Shown here piece after piece: positions 49,075-57,905 of a stretch of DNA of 64,000 bases. Position 1 is the stretch's first letter, and each line of letters starts with the position of its first letter. Source of the stretch: CAKAHY01 sp963522175. Lineage in GTDB: Bacteria; Bacillota; Clostridia; Lachnospirales; Lachnospiraceae. The DNA lies in contig CAUQXC010000004.1 of the NCBI GenBank assembly GCA_963522175.1, positions 124,001-188,000 of the forward strand, read 5' to 3'. The notes under the pieces were generated by a model, which saw only the letters and a list, made by a program, of their open reading frames with translations, ran no database searches and was not told the DNA's origin. Position numbers and translations under genes: made by a program.

Positions 49075-49854
49075 ATGATAGTTTATATAATATGCTTTAT
49101 AGCGTCTCTTATAGGTTCCGTCTGCGGCATAGGAGGGGGAATAATAATAAAGCCCGCCTTGGATGCCTTGGGGCTTTACAGTGTCAATGTAGTCAGCTTT
49201 CTATCGGGCTGTACGGTGCTTGCAATGACGGCATATTCGGTTATAAGTGTAAAACTTTCCAAAGATACAAGCATAGATAATAAAAGGACTCTGCCTCTTG
49301 CCGTGGGGGCGGCTCTTGGCGGAGTTTTAGGTAAGTGGGGTTTTGTTTTAATTTCATCCTTGAGTCAAAACAAGGAAAGAGTGGGGGCGGTTCAGGCATT
49401 CTTTTTATTCCTTATGACACTGCTCCCTCTCTTGTACGTAATATTTAAAAGCAGGATAAAAACAAAAAATGTAAAAAGCCCCTTTGCCTGCTTTTTTGTA
49501 GGTTTCGGTTTGGGACTTATATCGGCTTTTCTCGGAATAGGAGGAGGAGCGACCTATCTGGTTTTGCTTATTTACCTGTTTTCCATGCCTACGAAAACGG
49601 CGGTTGAAAATTCGCTTTATGTTATTTTTGTTTCACAGATTTTTTCTTTGCTGTACTCGTTTTTCAGCTCATCCCTACCTAAATTTGAGATAGCTGTACT
49701 CTTACTTATGGTTCTCGGAGGAATAACCGGAGGGATAGTCGGCAGAGCGGCAAAGAAAAAGCTCAATGACAAGATGGTTGAAAATTTATTTATAGTTTTT
49801 ATGTGTGTGATGCTTGGTATAAATATCTTCAATATGTACAAGTTTATATTTTAA
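49075..49854 (+). CDS. TauE/SafE (TSUP) family membrane permease
   Basis: 259 residues, eight hydrophobic stretches in two halves, each opening with the family Gly-rich motif (GSVCGIGGGIIIKPALDAL; SAFLGIGGGATYLVLLIYLF). Members export sulfite, sulfonates or other organic acids. It starts 4 bases after the LarA-like gene, so it may export the pathway's end product. No other transporter lies in the operon. Confidence 0.85.
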   Translation: MIVYIICFIASLIGSVCGIGGGIIIKPALDALGLYSVNVVSFLSGCTVLAMTAYSVISVKLSKDTSIDNKRTLPLAVGAALGGVLGKWGFVLISSLSQNKERVGAVQAFFLFLMTLLPLLYVIFKSRIKTKNVKSPFACFFVGFGLGLISAFLGIGGGATYLVLLIYLFSMPTKTAVENSLYVIFVSQIFSLLYSFFSSSLPKFEIAVLLLMVLGGITGGIVGRAAKKKLNDKMVENLFIVFMCVMLGINIFNMYKFIF

Positions 49855-49868
49855 TGAGGGGGAGAGAT

Positions 49869-50693
49869 ATGAAACATGAGTATTATTCCTACAACAAAGA
49901 GGAGCTTTTAAAAAATCCGAAAATAAGCTTAAGCTGTGTTAAGGATAATGAGACTGCGTTTAAGAAAATGGCGCAGCAGATGTATGAAGAAATAGAAAAT
50001 AACAATAAAGCGGGAAAACATACTGTTATGATTTGTCCGGTAGGTCCCGTAGGTCAGTATAAGTATTTTGTCGACGAGGTGAATAAAAACAGACTGTCCT
50101 TAAAAAATGTATGGTTTATCAATATGGACGAATATCTGGAAGATGATAAAAAAAGAGTGGACATAAACCATCCTTTAAGCTTCAGGGGCTTCATGGAAAA
50201 AACGGTATACACCCGAATAGATGAAGAACTTCTTATGCCGAAGGAGCAGAGGGTTTTTCCGGATCCCGAAAATATTTCGCATATTCCTGAGCTTATAGAG
50301 AGGCTCGGCGGAGTTGATATATGCTTTGGCGGAATAGGTATAAACGGACATGTTGCCTTTAATGAGGCGGACAGAGGGCTTACTAATGAAGAATTTTTGG
50401 CGCAAAAAACAAGAATTCTCAAAATCTCACCGGAAACTATAACGGCAAACGCGATAGGAGACTTTAACGGCGCCATAGAGGATATGCCTAAATACTGTGT
50501 TACCATAGGTATGTATGAGATAAACTCGGCAAAAAAGATTAGGCTCGGAGTATTCAGAAATTGGCACAGAGCCGTAATAAGAAGAGCGGTATATGCAGAG
50601 CCGACTTCGGAATTTCCTGTAAGTCTTTTGCAGTCCCATAAGGACATAAACATAGTGCTTACGGAATTTGTTGCCGATTTAGAGGCAAAATAA
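49869..50693 (+). CDS. Glucosamine-6-phosphate deaminase/isomerase family protein (NagB-like)
   Basis: 274 residues. GGVDICFGGIGINGHVAFNEADRG is the NagB signature with its His, and NMDEYL matches the Asp-bearing loop. The N- and C-terminal parts differ from true NagB and the protein is longer. It may deaminate or isomerise an aminosugar or other sugar phosphate feeding the operon. ATG 49869 after AGGGGGAGAG is preferred to a longer TTG start inside the permease gene. Last gene of the operon; a tRNA follows on the other strand. Confidence 0.78.
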   Translation: MKHEYYSYNKEELLKNPKISLSCVKDNETAFKKMAQQMYEEIENNNKAGKHTVMICPVGPVGQYKYFVDEVNKNRLSLKNVWFINMDEYLEDDKKRVDINHPLSFRGFMEKTVYTRIDEELLMPKEQRVFPDPENISHIPELIERLGGVDICFGGIGINGHVAFNEADRGLTNEEFLAQKTRILKISPETITANAIGDFNGAIEDMPKYCVTIGMYEINSAKKIRLGVFRNWHRAVIRRAVYAEPTSEFPVSLLQSHKDINIVLTEFVADLEAK

Positions 50694-50696
50694 AAA

Positions 50697-50769
50697 AGCT
50701 CATGGACGGACTCGAACCGACGACCTACTCATTACGAATGAGTTGCGCTACCAACTGCGCCACATAAGC
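50697..50769 (-). tRNA. tRNA-Thr (anticodon CGU)
   Basis: 73 nt on the - strand. Acceptor GCTTATG / CATGAGC; anticodon stem ACTCA / TGAGT with loop TTCGTAA, giving CGT; T arm with GGTTCGAGTCC. CCA is not encoded. Its 3' end lies 4 bases from the NagB-like stop, with a T6 run just after it on the - strand. Confidence 0.95.
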
Positions 50770-50780
50770 TTAACAAGTAG

Positions 50781-50809
50781 ATTATATGCCCAAAAGTCGA
50801 AATTGTCAA
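50781..50809 (-). promoter_or_regulatory. Consensus promoter of tRNA-Thr(CGU)
   Basis: - strand TTGACA (50804-50809), 17-bp spacer, TATAAT (50781-50786), a perfect match. Confidence 0.9.
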
Positions 50810-50854
50810 GAATAAGGTTTATTTTAATTTTATAGTAAATTTAAGCTTAGATAA

Positions 50855-50883
50855 TTGCCAAAGTAAGGCTTAGGAGTTACACT
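50855..50883 (+). promoter_or_regulatory. Promoter of the P-loop/membrane gene pair
   Basis: TTGCCA (50855-50860), 17-bp spacer, TACACT (50878-50883). The leader that follows (about 43 nt) is U-rich and has no purine-rich ribosome site. Confidence 0.5.
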
Positions 50884-50932
50884 TTAAATATCTTATTTCT
50901 TTTAATAACCTTATACACATTCAAATTTCGTC

Positions 50933-51529
50933 ATGTTTAAACTGTTCAATTTTAAATCGGAAATTTCAACAAAAAATATCGCTTTCGCAGGTATATGCGG
51001 ACACATAGGAACCACAACTCAGGCGATACGGCTTATGCTGTACTTAAAAAAGAAAAACAAAAAGGTGTGCTATGCGGAGATGAATGACAGAGCTTTCATA
51101 AACAAGATGCATGGGCTGTATCCGGATGTTAAATACAGTAAAAGCTCGGGACAAAGCGTATATAAAGACCTGATATACTACAGGCAGGAGGATTATGTGA
51201 GGGCTTTGGCAACCGGGTACGACTTTATAATAAAGGATTACGGAAGCTTTAGTGAAGAAAATTTTGAAAAGCTTTCATTCTTGGAGCAGGAATGTAAAAT
51301 CATAGTTGCGGGCTCAAAGCCGAATGAAATCTTTGAGCTTGCAAAGCTGTCCGATTACAGATCCTACGGTCTTTATTATATTTTTAATTTTGTTCCGGAG
51401 GATGAAAAAGCGCTCATAAAAGAGCTGATGAAAGACGAAAAGGACAGAGTGTTCTTTGCTCCGTATACACCGGATATGTTTGAAGGCGGTGCCTGCGATA
51501 CATATTTTAAGCTGATGCTCGGAGTGTAG
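50933..51529 (+). CDS. P-loop NTPase-like protein of unknown function
   Basis: 198 residues. The segment FAGICGHIGTTTQAIRLMLYLKKKNKKVCYAEMND resembles a ParA/MinD/CpaE-type P-loop in which the Lys of GKT is replaced (GHIGTTTQ), then a strand ending in E. YDFIIKDYGSF could be the switch region. No partner I recognise. No Shine-Dalgarno sequence precedes the ATG. The stop codon abuts the next ATG, so the two genes work together. Confidence 0.6.
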   Translation: MFKLFNFKSEISTKNIAFAGICGHIGTTTQAIRLMLYLKKKNKKVCYAEMNDRAFINKMHGLYPDVKYSKSSGQSVYKDLIYYRQEDYVRALATGYDFIIKDYGSFSEENFEKLSFLEQECKIIVAGSKPNEIFELAKLSDYRSYGLYYIFNFVPEDEKALIKELMKDEKDRVFFAPYTPDMFEGGACDTYFKLMLGV

Positions 51530-51793
51530 ATGGCTAAAAAATACAGAAAAGATATTTTTGAAAGAGACCCCCCGGAAAGCTTGGAAGAAAAGGAAGAGAT
51601 GGGTGCCTACAAGCTTATTTTTCTTTTGTTCGGATTATTTGCAAGGCTGTGCGGATATATGGCTTATCTTTTGATACTCTTTCTGGCATTCATAGGTCTT
51701 GTGGCTCTTCTTTACCCTGAAATAAGGACGGTTCTGCTCTTTGTTTTATCTCAGGCATATAAGGATTTCTTGTTTCTTATCTCCCGAAATTAA
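51530..51793 (+). CDS. Small membrane protein of unknown function
   Basis: 87 residues: a charged N-terminus (MAKKYRKDIFERDPPESLEEKEEMG) then two hydrophobic stretches (about 29-63 and 66-83). Starts directly after the stop of the P-loop gene with CGGAG upstream. No family recognised; perhaps the membrane anchor for the P-loop protein. Confidence 0.55.
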   Translation: MAKKYRKDIFERDPPESLEEKEEMGAYKLIFLLFGLFARLCGYMAYLLILFLAFIGLVALLYPEIRTVLLFVLSQAYKDFLFLISRN

Positions 51794-51894
51794 GAACACA
51801 AAGAAAAAATATTTATAATTTCAGTAGAATATTATATAGTTTTGAGTTATTTTTTTTGATAGAATAAAAAAGAAAAAAACTTGGAGGTGTTGTT

Positions 51895-52914
51895 ATGTCT
51901 ATTCTTGTTACCGGTGGAGCGGGCTTTATAGGAAGCCATACCTGTGTCGAACTTGTAAATGCCGGTTATGATGTTGTGGTGGTGGATAATCTTGTTAATT
52001 CAAGTGAAAAATCTCTTGAGAGAGTCGGAAAGATAGTGGGAAAGGAGATTAAATTTTACGAAACGGATTGCCTTGATAAAGAAGGACTTCGTGAAATTTT
52101 TTCCAAGGAAAATATTGAAGCCGTTATTCATTTTGCGGGCTTAAAAGCGGTGGGAGAATCCGTATATAAGCCGCTTGAATATTATCATAACAATATAACG
52201 GGAACTTTAATACTTTGCGAGGTTATGAAGGAGTTTAACTGTAAGAATCTGGTATTTTCTTCCAGTGCGACAGTTTACGGAAATCCGGCTGTCATTCCTA
52301 TAAAAGAGGATTGTCCTAAGGGTGAACTTACAAACCCTTACGGAAGAACAAAGAGTATGCTGGAGCAGATTTTAACGGATTTGCATACCGCAAATTCGGA
52401 GTGGAATATTATTTTACTCAGATATTTCAATCCTATAGGAGCTCACGAGTCAGGACTTATAGGAGAAGACCCTAAGGGTATACCTAATAATCTTTTACCT
52501 TATGTTACTCAGGTTGCCGTAGGAAAGCTTAAGGAGCTTAATGTTTTCGGAGATGATTACGATACGCCGGACGGTACCGGAGTAAGAGATTATATACATG
52601 TTGTCGATCTGGCAAACGGGCATGTGAAGGCTCTCGACAAGATGCTTAATTCCGAGCCTGAGGTAAGAATATACAATCTCGGTACGGGACAGGGCTATTC
52701 GGTTCTTGATGTCGTAAAAGCTTTTGAAAAAGCCAACGACGTGAAGGTTAACTATGTTATAAAGGAAAGAAGAGCCGGGGATATAGCGACCTGCTACAGC
52801 GATGCGGGAAAAGCTGAAAAGGAGCTTGGCTGGGTTGCAAAAAGAGACCTTGAAACCATGTGTAAGGATGCATGGAGATGGCAAAAAAACAATCCTAACG
52901 GATTTGAAAATTAA
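51895..52914 (+). CDS. galE: UDP-glucose 4-epimerase
   Basis: 339 residues, SDR fold. NAD motif GGAGFIGSH at residues 7-15; catalytic Ser and YxxxK (SSSATVYG; NPYGRTK); GTGVRDYIHVVDLA. Interconverts UDP-glucose and UDP-galactose; galT lies 7 kb downstream. CTTGGAGGTG precedes the ATG. Confidence 0.96.
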   Translation: MSILVTGGAGFIGSHTCVELVNAGYDVVVVDNLVNSSEKSLERVGKIVGKEIKFYETDCLDKEGLREIFSKENIEAVIHFAGLKAVGESVYKPLEYYHNNITGTLILCEVMKEFNCKNLVFSSSATVYGNPAVIPIKEDCPKGELTNPYGRTKSMLEQILTDLHTANSEWNIILLRYFNPIGAHESGLIGEDPKGIPNNLLPYVTQVAVGKLKELNVFGDDYDTPDGTGVRDYIHVVDLANGHVKALDKMLNSEPEVRIYNLGTGQGYSVLDVVKAFEKANDVKVNYVIKERRAGDIATCYSDAGKAEKELGWVAKRDLETMCKDAWRWQKNNPNGFEN

Positions 52915-52932
52915 TTATCATAAAAATTCTTT

Positions 52933-52974
52933 GAGCGCAAAATACTTTACTGTAGAGTATTTTGCGACTCTTTT
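52933..52974 (+). terminator. Terminator after galE
   Basis: CGCAAAATACT / AGTATTTTGCG perfect 11-bp stem, extendable by GAG/CTC across one bulged A, followed by TTTT. Confidence 0.75.
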
Positions 52975-53049
52975 CAAAAATATCGTATTATCAAAAATTA
53001 CTTATTTAAATCACAAAACAAAAAATTTAAAAGGGAGAAGAGAATATAA

Positions 53050-54582
53050 GTGCTTGGAAAAACCTATAGTGCGGGTACGATAGGTATAGACGGGCATATA
53101 GTCTGTTGTGAAGCCGATGTTTCAAGCGGTTTGCCGACCTATGTTTTTACGGGCTATTTGGCTTCGGAGGTAAAGGAAGCCGTTGACAGAGTGAGAACGG
53201 CTGTGAAAAATTCGGGCATAAATCTGTTGCCTAAAAAAATAGTCGTTAATCTTTCGCCGGCTTCATTTAAAAAATCCGGCTGTCTGTATGATCTGCCTAT
53301 CGCAATCTCAATTTTATCCGCTTACGGAATAATTGAAAGTGAATATCTTGAAAACTCCCTGTTTATAGGTGAATTATCCCTAAGCGGTGAAATTTTGCCT
53401 GTAAACGGGGTTATCAGCATAACCAAAAAGGCAAAGGATGAGGGCTTTAAAAATATTTTTGTCCCCGAAGCAAATACAAATGAGGCGCTTGCAATAGGGG
53501 GAATCAGGGTATTCGGACTTAAAAGCTTGCTTCAGGTTTATAATTTTCTTTGTGAAAGAGAAAATATTGAGGAAGCTTTTTATAAGGAGAGCGAGTTTGA
53601 AAGAAAACCCGAATTTGATTTTAAGGACATAAGGGGTCAGGAAATACTTAAACGTGCCGCAACGGTTGCCGTGGCGGGAAATCACAATATTTTGCTCATA
53701 GGACCTGCGGGAACGGGAAAATCCATGATATCAAAGGCTCTACCGGGGATAATGCCGGAAATGACGAAAGAAGAGAGCATAGAAACCAGCATGGTTTACA
53801 GTGTATCGGGTAAGCTTAACGAAAACAGCTTACTTAAACTGCGTCCATTCAGAAGTCCTCACCATACCATATCTAAGCAGGCGTTGATAGGCGGAGGTTT
53901 GAGAGCAAGACCGGGAGAGGTCAGTCTTGCCCATAACGGTGTGCTTTTTCTTGATGAGTTTGCCGAGTTTAAGTCCGAGGTTATAGAAGTGTTAAGACAG
54001 CCTATGGAAGATAAGCTTGTAAATATTTCAAGAGTAAACGCAAATTATGCCTATCCTGCAAATTTTATGCTCTGTGCGGCTACGAACCCCTGCAAATGCG
54101 GCTTTTATCCGGACAGGTCCCGCTGTGTCTGTACTGAAACTCAGGTCAGAAGATACTTGGGAAAAATAAGTAAACCCATGCTTGACAGGATAGATATATG
54201 TATAGAAGCGGCTTTAATAAGCTACGAAGAAATGACGGAAAAAAAGGAGGAGGAAAGCTCGGAGCAAATAAGAAAAAAGATTGAAAAGGTAAGAAAAATA
54301 CAGGAGGAAAGATATAAAAAATATACAATTTCATACAATTCGCAAATGAAACAGGAGCATATAGAAGCATTTTGTGCCTTGGAAGCCAAGGATGAAGGGT
54401 TTTTGAAACAAATATACGAAAAAAGAGGGATGAGCGTGAGGGCTTTAAACAAGGTCTTAAAGGTGGCGAGAACCATAGCCGATATAGAAGGGAATAAGGA
54501 TATAAAGCATGAAAATTTGTGCGAAGCCATACTTTACAGAGGACCGGAGGATAAATATTTCGGAGGTGCGGGTGTCAGATAG
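53050..54582 (+). CDS. comM: YifB/ComM-family Mg-chelatase-like AAA+ ATPase
   Basis: 510 residues. An N-terminal Lon-S5-like fold (VNLSPASFKKSGCLYDLPIAISIL) precedes AAA+ motifs: GPAGTGKSMISKALPGI and LFLDEFAEF, then the Mg_chelatase C-terminal domain. ComM helps branch migration of incoming single strands in natural transformation. Start GTG 53050 after GGGAGAAGAG. First gene of the comM-dprA-topA-codY block. Confidence 0.92.
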   Translation: MLGKTYSAGTIGIDGHIVCCEADVSSGLPTYVFTGYLASEVKEAVDRVRTAVKNSGINLLPKKIVVNLSPASFKKSGCLYDLPIAISILSAYGIIESEYLENSLFIGELSLSGEILPVNGVISITKKAKDEGFKNIFVPEANTNEALAIGGIRVFGLKSLLQVYNFLCERENIEEAFYKESEFERKPEFDFKDIRGQEILKRAATVAVAGNHNILLIGPAGTGKSMISKALPGIMPEMTKEESIETSMVYSVSGKLNENSLLKLRPFRSPHHTISKQALIGGGLRARPGEVSLAHNGVLFLDEFAEFKSEVIEVLRQPMEDKLVNISRVNANYAYPANFMLCAATNPCKCGFYPDRSRCVCTETQVRRYLGKISKPMLDRIDICIEAALISYEEMTEKKEEESSEQIRKKIEKVRKIQEERYKKYTISYNSQMKQEHIEAFCALEAKDEGFLKQIYEKRGMSVRALNKVLKVARTIADIEGNKDIKHENLCEAILYRGPEDKYFGGAGVR

Positions 54583-55702
54583 TGTTATAAAATATTTTAC
54601 GGACAGACAAATGCTGTATTTTTTGTCAAGCCTTCCGGAAGTAGGAAATAAAACCATATTCAAGGTATATGAAAATATAAAGCCGCTTGAAAACCTGCTT
54701 TTTCTTTCGGGAGAAAATATAAAAGGCTTGTCGAGGATAAGCGATAAAGCGGTATATATAATAAAACAAAATTCCGCCAAAGCGGAGGAAGTTATAAAGG
54801 GCTTGGAAGCTTTGGAGAAAAGAGATATAGGCTTTTACTGTTTTTTTGAGGAGGGATATCCGCGCAAACTACAGGAAATAGAAGATAAGCCGGCAAGTCT
54901 TTACTTTGTGGGAGATTTGAGCAATGAAGCCTTGAAAAGACCGAGTGTGGCTATAGTGGGCTCAAGGGCGAACTCAAATTACGGAAAGGAAATGGCAAGG
55001 TTTATAAGCGGGGAACTGACAAAAAGAGGAGTGGATATAGTGAGCGGAATGGCTTACGGAGTGGATGCCTACGCTCACAGAACGGCTCTTAAAAATGGAG
55101 GAAGAACCTATGCGGTTCTCGGCTGCGGCATAAATATCTGCTATCCGAGAGAAAATATAGACATATTCGAACAGATAAGAGAGAGTCGTAGCGGAGCCGT
55201 ACTTTCAGAGTTTCCTTTGCAAACTCCTCCTTTGGCGGCAAATTTTCCCGGAAGAAACAGGATAATATCGGCACTTTCGGACATTGTTATTGTTGTGGAG
55301 GCAAGGGTAAAATCGGGATCTCTTATCACGGCTTCCTGTGCTCTTGAACAGGGAAAGGAGGTTTATGCGGTTCCGGGCAGGCTTTGCGATACCTTAAGTC
55401 AAGGCTGTAACAGGCTTATAGCCGACGGAGCCGGAATACTCACTTCCATAGACGATATTATAGAAAGCTTAGGACTTTTGCGAGATAAAAAACTTCCTTT
55501 ATCGGAAAAAAATCACAATACTCTTGCAAATAATGAAAAAATGGTATATAGTTGCCTCGACTTGACTCCGAAATATTTGGAGGATATCATACAGGAAACA
55601 GAGCTTGATTATGCACAGGTTATAGGCATCCTGCTTGATCTGGAGCTTAGAGGTTTCGTAAAACAGGTTTCAGGAAATTATTATGTAAAGTCTTGTGATT
55701 AG
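54572..55702 (+). CDS. dprA: DNA-processing protein DprA
   Basis: 376 residues. Rossmann core VAIVGSRANSNYGKEMA, SGMAYGVDAYAH, LGCGINICYPREN, NFPGRNRIISALSD, EARVKSGSLITASCALEQGKEVYAVPG. DprA loads RecA on incoming DNA strands. GTG 54572, with CGGAGG five bases upstream, starts before the helical N-terminal domain and overlaps comM by 11 bases; an ATG at 54509 lies further inside comM and is less likely. Confidence 0.92.
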   Translation: MSDSVIKYFTDRQMLYFLSSLPEVGNKTIFKVYENIKPLENLLFLSGENIKGLSRISDKAVYIIKQNSAKAEEVIKGLEALEKRDIGFYCFFEEGYPRKLQEIEDKPASLYFVGDLSNEALKRPSVAIVGSRANSNYGKEMARFISGELTKRGVDIVSGMAYGVDAYAHRTALKNGGRTYAVLGCGINICYPRENIDIFEQIRESRSGAVLSEFPLQTPPLAANFPGRNRIISALSDIVIVVEARVKSGSLITASCALEQGKEVYAVPGRLCDTLSQGCNRLIADGAGILTSIDDIIESLGLLRDKKLPLSEKNHNTLANNEKMVYSCLDLTPKYLEDIIQETELDYAQVIGILLDLELRGFVKQVSGNYYVKSCD

Positions 55703-55725
55703 AAGTTGATAACAAGGAGAGGAAA

Positions 55726-57798
55726 ATGGCAAACAGTCTTGTTATAGTCGAGTCGCCTGCAAAGGTAAAGACTATAAAAAAATATTTGGGAAAGACATAC
55801 GAGGTAAGCGCAAGTAACGGACATGTGAGAGATCTTCCGAAAAGCCGTCTGGGAATAGACATCGAGAACGATTTTGAACCGATGTACATAACCATACGCG
55901 GTAAAGGAGAGCTTCTGGCAAAGCTCAGGAAAGAAGCGAAAAAAGCGGATAAAATATATCTTGCAACCGACCCGGACAGGGAGGGGGAGGCTATAAGCTG
56001 GCATTTATTAAAGGCGCTCAAGCTTGAAGGAAGCGATAAGCAGGTTTATAGAATAAGCTTTAACGAGATTACAAAAAAAGCGATAAAAGAAGCGATTAAA
56101 AATCCTAAAAATCTTGATATGAATTTGGTTGATGCACAGCAGGCAAGACGAGTTCTTGACAGGATGGTGGGTTATCTCATAAGCCCTATTTTATGGGAAA
56201 AGGTAAAAAGAGGTCTGTCCGCCGGGAGAGTACAGTCTGTCGCTCTCAGGATGATATGTGACAGAGAAGTGCAGATAAGCGAGTTTGTTCCCGAAGAATA
56301 CTGGACTTTGGATGCCTTATTTGACAGTGCGAAAAAGACTAAGAAATTAAGTGCCGGATTTTACGGAAAGAAAAGTAAGATTAATATTACCAATGAAAAA
56401 GAGTGCAATAAAATAATAAAGGATTTGACCGGTGCCAAGTATAGGGTAGGTGAAATCAAGCAGTCGAAGAGAGAGAAAAAGGCTCCTCTGCCTTTTACGA
56501 CCTCAACCCTTCAGCAGGAAGCCGGTAAGGTTCTCAATTTTTCCACACAAAAGACTATGAGGCTTGCTCAGCAGCTGTATGAAGGTCTTGATATCAAGGG
56601 TTACGGAACAACAGCTCTTATTACTTATTTGCGTACCGACTCGACAAGAGTCAGTGATGATGCCGTAAATATGGCAAGAGAGTATATTTTGGCTAAGCAC
56701 GGGGAAGAGTTTCTTCAAAAAAGCGGCGGCGGAAAGCTTGGCGCAAATAAGATACAGGATGCCCATGAAGCGATAAGACCCACCGATATAAACATAGATC
56801 CTTTTTCGATCAAGGACCTTATACCGAGAGACCTGTACAGACTGTATAATCTTATTTGGAAGAGATTTCTTGCGAGCAGAATGTCAAATGCGATATATGC
56901 CACAACGAGCGTAAAAATTCTTGCAAACGATTATGTATTCAATATGTCGGGACAGAGCCTTAAATTTGCCGGATATATGAGCGTATATATAGATGAGGAC
57001 GAAGAGAGCAATACGGACAGTCTTCTTTTAGGCTTAAAAGAAGGAGATGAACTTAAGCTGTCAAAGCTTTTGCCTGAGCAGCATTTTACAAAACCGCCCG
57101 CTCATTATACCGAAGCAAGTCTTGTAAAGGCTATGGAGGAGCAGGGAATAGGAAGACCGTCCACCTACGCACCGACAATAAGTACGATACTTGCAAGGCA
57201 TTATGTAACAAAGGAACAAAAAAATCTTTATGTTACCGAGCTCGGGCAGGTAGTAAACGATATGATGGTAAATTATTTCTCGAGTATAGTGGATAAAGAT
57301 TTTACCGCTAATATGGAGCTGCTTTTGGACTCCGTCGGTGAGGGAAATACAAAGTGGAAGACTTTGGTTGAAAATTTTTATCCCGACCTTGACCTTGCCG
57401 TGAAAAGAGCGAGCAAGGAGCTTGAAGAGGTAACTATAGCCGACGAAGTAAGCGACGTTATTTGCGATAACTGCGGTAAAAACATGGTCATAAAATACGG
57501 ACCTCACGGCAAATTTCTTGCCTGTCCGGGCTTTCCGGAGTGCAGAAACACCAAGCCTTATTTTGAGAAAATAGGTGTGCCTTGCCCTAAATGCGGTAAG
57601 GAAGTGGTTATCAAGAAAACCAAAAAAGGAAGAATTTATTACGGCTGTGAAGACAGTACAGGCTGCGATTTTATGTCTTGGAATAAACCTGCGACACAAA
57701 AATGTAAAAAGTGCGGTTCTTATATGCTTGAAAAGGGAAATAAACTGGTTTGCTCATCCGAGAATTGCGGATTTGTGGAAATTAAAGCTAAAAACTGA
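55726..57798 (+). CDS. topA: DNA topoisomerase I
   Basis: 690 residues, type IA. The Toprim domain opens with NSLVIVESPAKVKTIKKYLG; acidic triad DPDREGE; active Tyr in LITYLRTDSTR. Three C-terminal Cys4 zinc ribbons follow (CDNCGK..CPGFPEC; CPKCGK..C; CKKCGS..CSSENC). Relaxes negative supercoils. AAGGAGAGGAAA precedes the ATG. Confidence 0.97.
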   Translation: MANSLVIVESPAKVKTIKKYLGKTYEVSASNGHVRDLPKSRLGIDIENDFEPMYITIRGKGELLAKLRKEAKKADKIYLATDPDREGEAISWHLLKALKLEGSDKQVYRISFNEITKKAIKEAIKNPKNLDMNLVDAQQARRVLDRMVGYLISPILWEKVKRGLSAGRVQSVALRMICDREVQISEFVPEEYWTLDALFDSAKKTKKLSAGFYGKKSKINITNEKECNKIIKDLTGAKYRVGEIKQSKREKKAPLPFTTSTLQQEAGKVLNFSTQKTMRLAQQLYEGLDIKGYGTTALITYLRTDSTRVSDDAVNMAREYILAKHGEEFLQKSGGGKLGANKIQDAHEAIRPTDINIDPFSIKDLIPRDLYRLYNLIWKRFLASRMSNAIYATTSVKILANDYVFNMSGQSLKFAGYMSVYIDEDEESNTDSLLLGLKEGDELKLSKLLPEQHFTKPPAHYTEASLVKAMEEQGIGRPSTYAPTISTILARHYVTKEQKNLYVTELGQVVNDMMVNYFSSIVDKDFTANMELLLDSVGEGNTKWKTLVENFYPDLDLAVKRASKELEEVTIADEVSDVICDNCGKNMVIKYGPHGKFLACPGFPECRNTKPYFEKIGVPCPKCGKEVVIKKTKKGRIYYGCEDSTGCDFMSWNKPATQKCKKCGSYMLEKGNKLVCSSENCGFVEIKAKN

Positions 57799-57825
57799 TA
57801 GTTATTAGATAATTCTCGACTTATC

Positions 57826-57854
57826 TTGTATATTTTAGAAAAATATGCTAATAT
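57826..57854 (+). promoter_or_regulatory. codY promoter with a CodY-box-like sequence
   Basis: TTGTAT (57826-57831), 17-bp spacer, TAATAT (57849-57854). Within the spacer, 57830-57844 matches 10 of 14 fixed bases of the CodY box AATTTTCNGAAAATT, hinting at autoregulation. Confidence 0.5.
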
Positions 57855-57905
57855 TATGTTAATAGTCGGCATTGTATACATTTTATGTTTGGGAGGTTAA
57901 TACTT

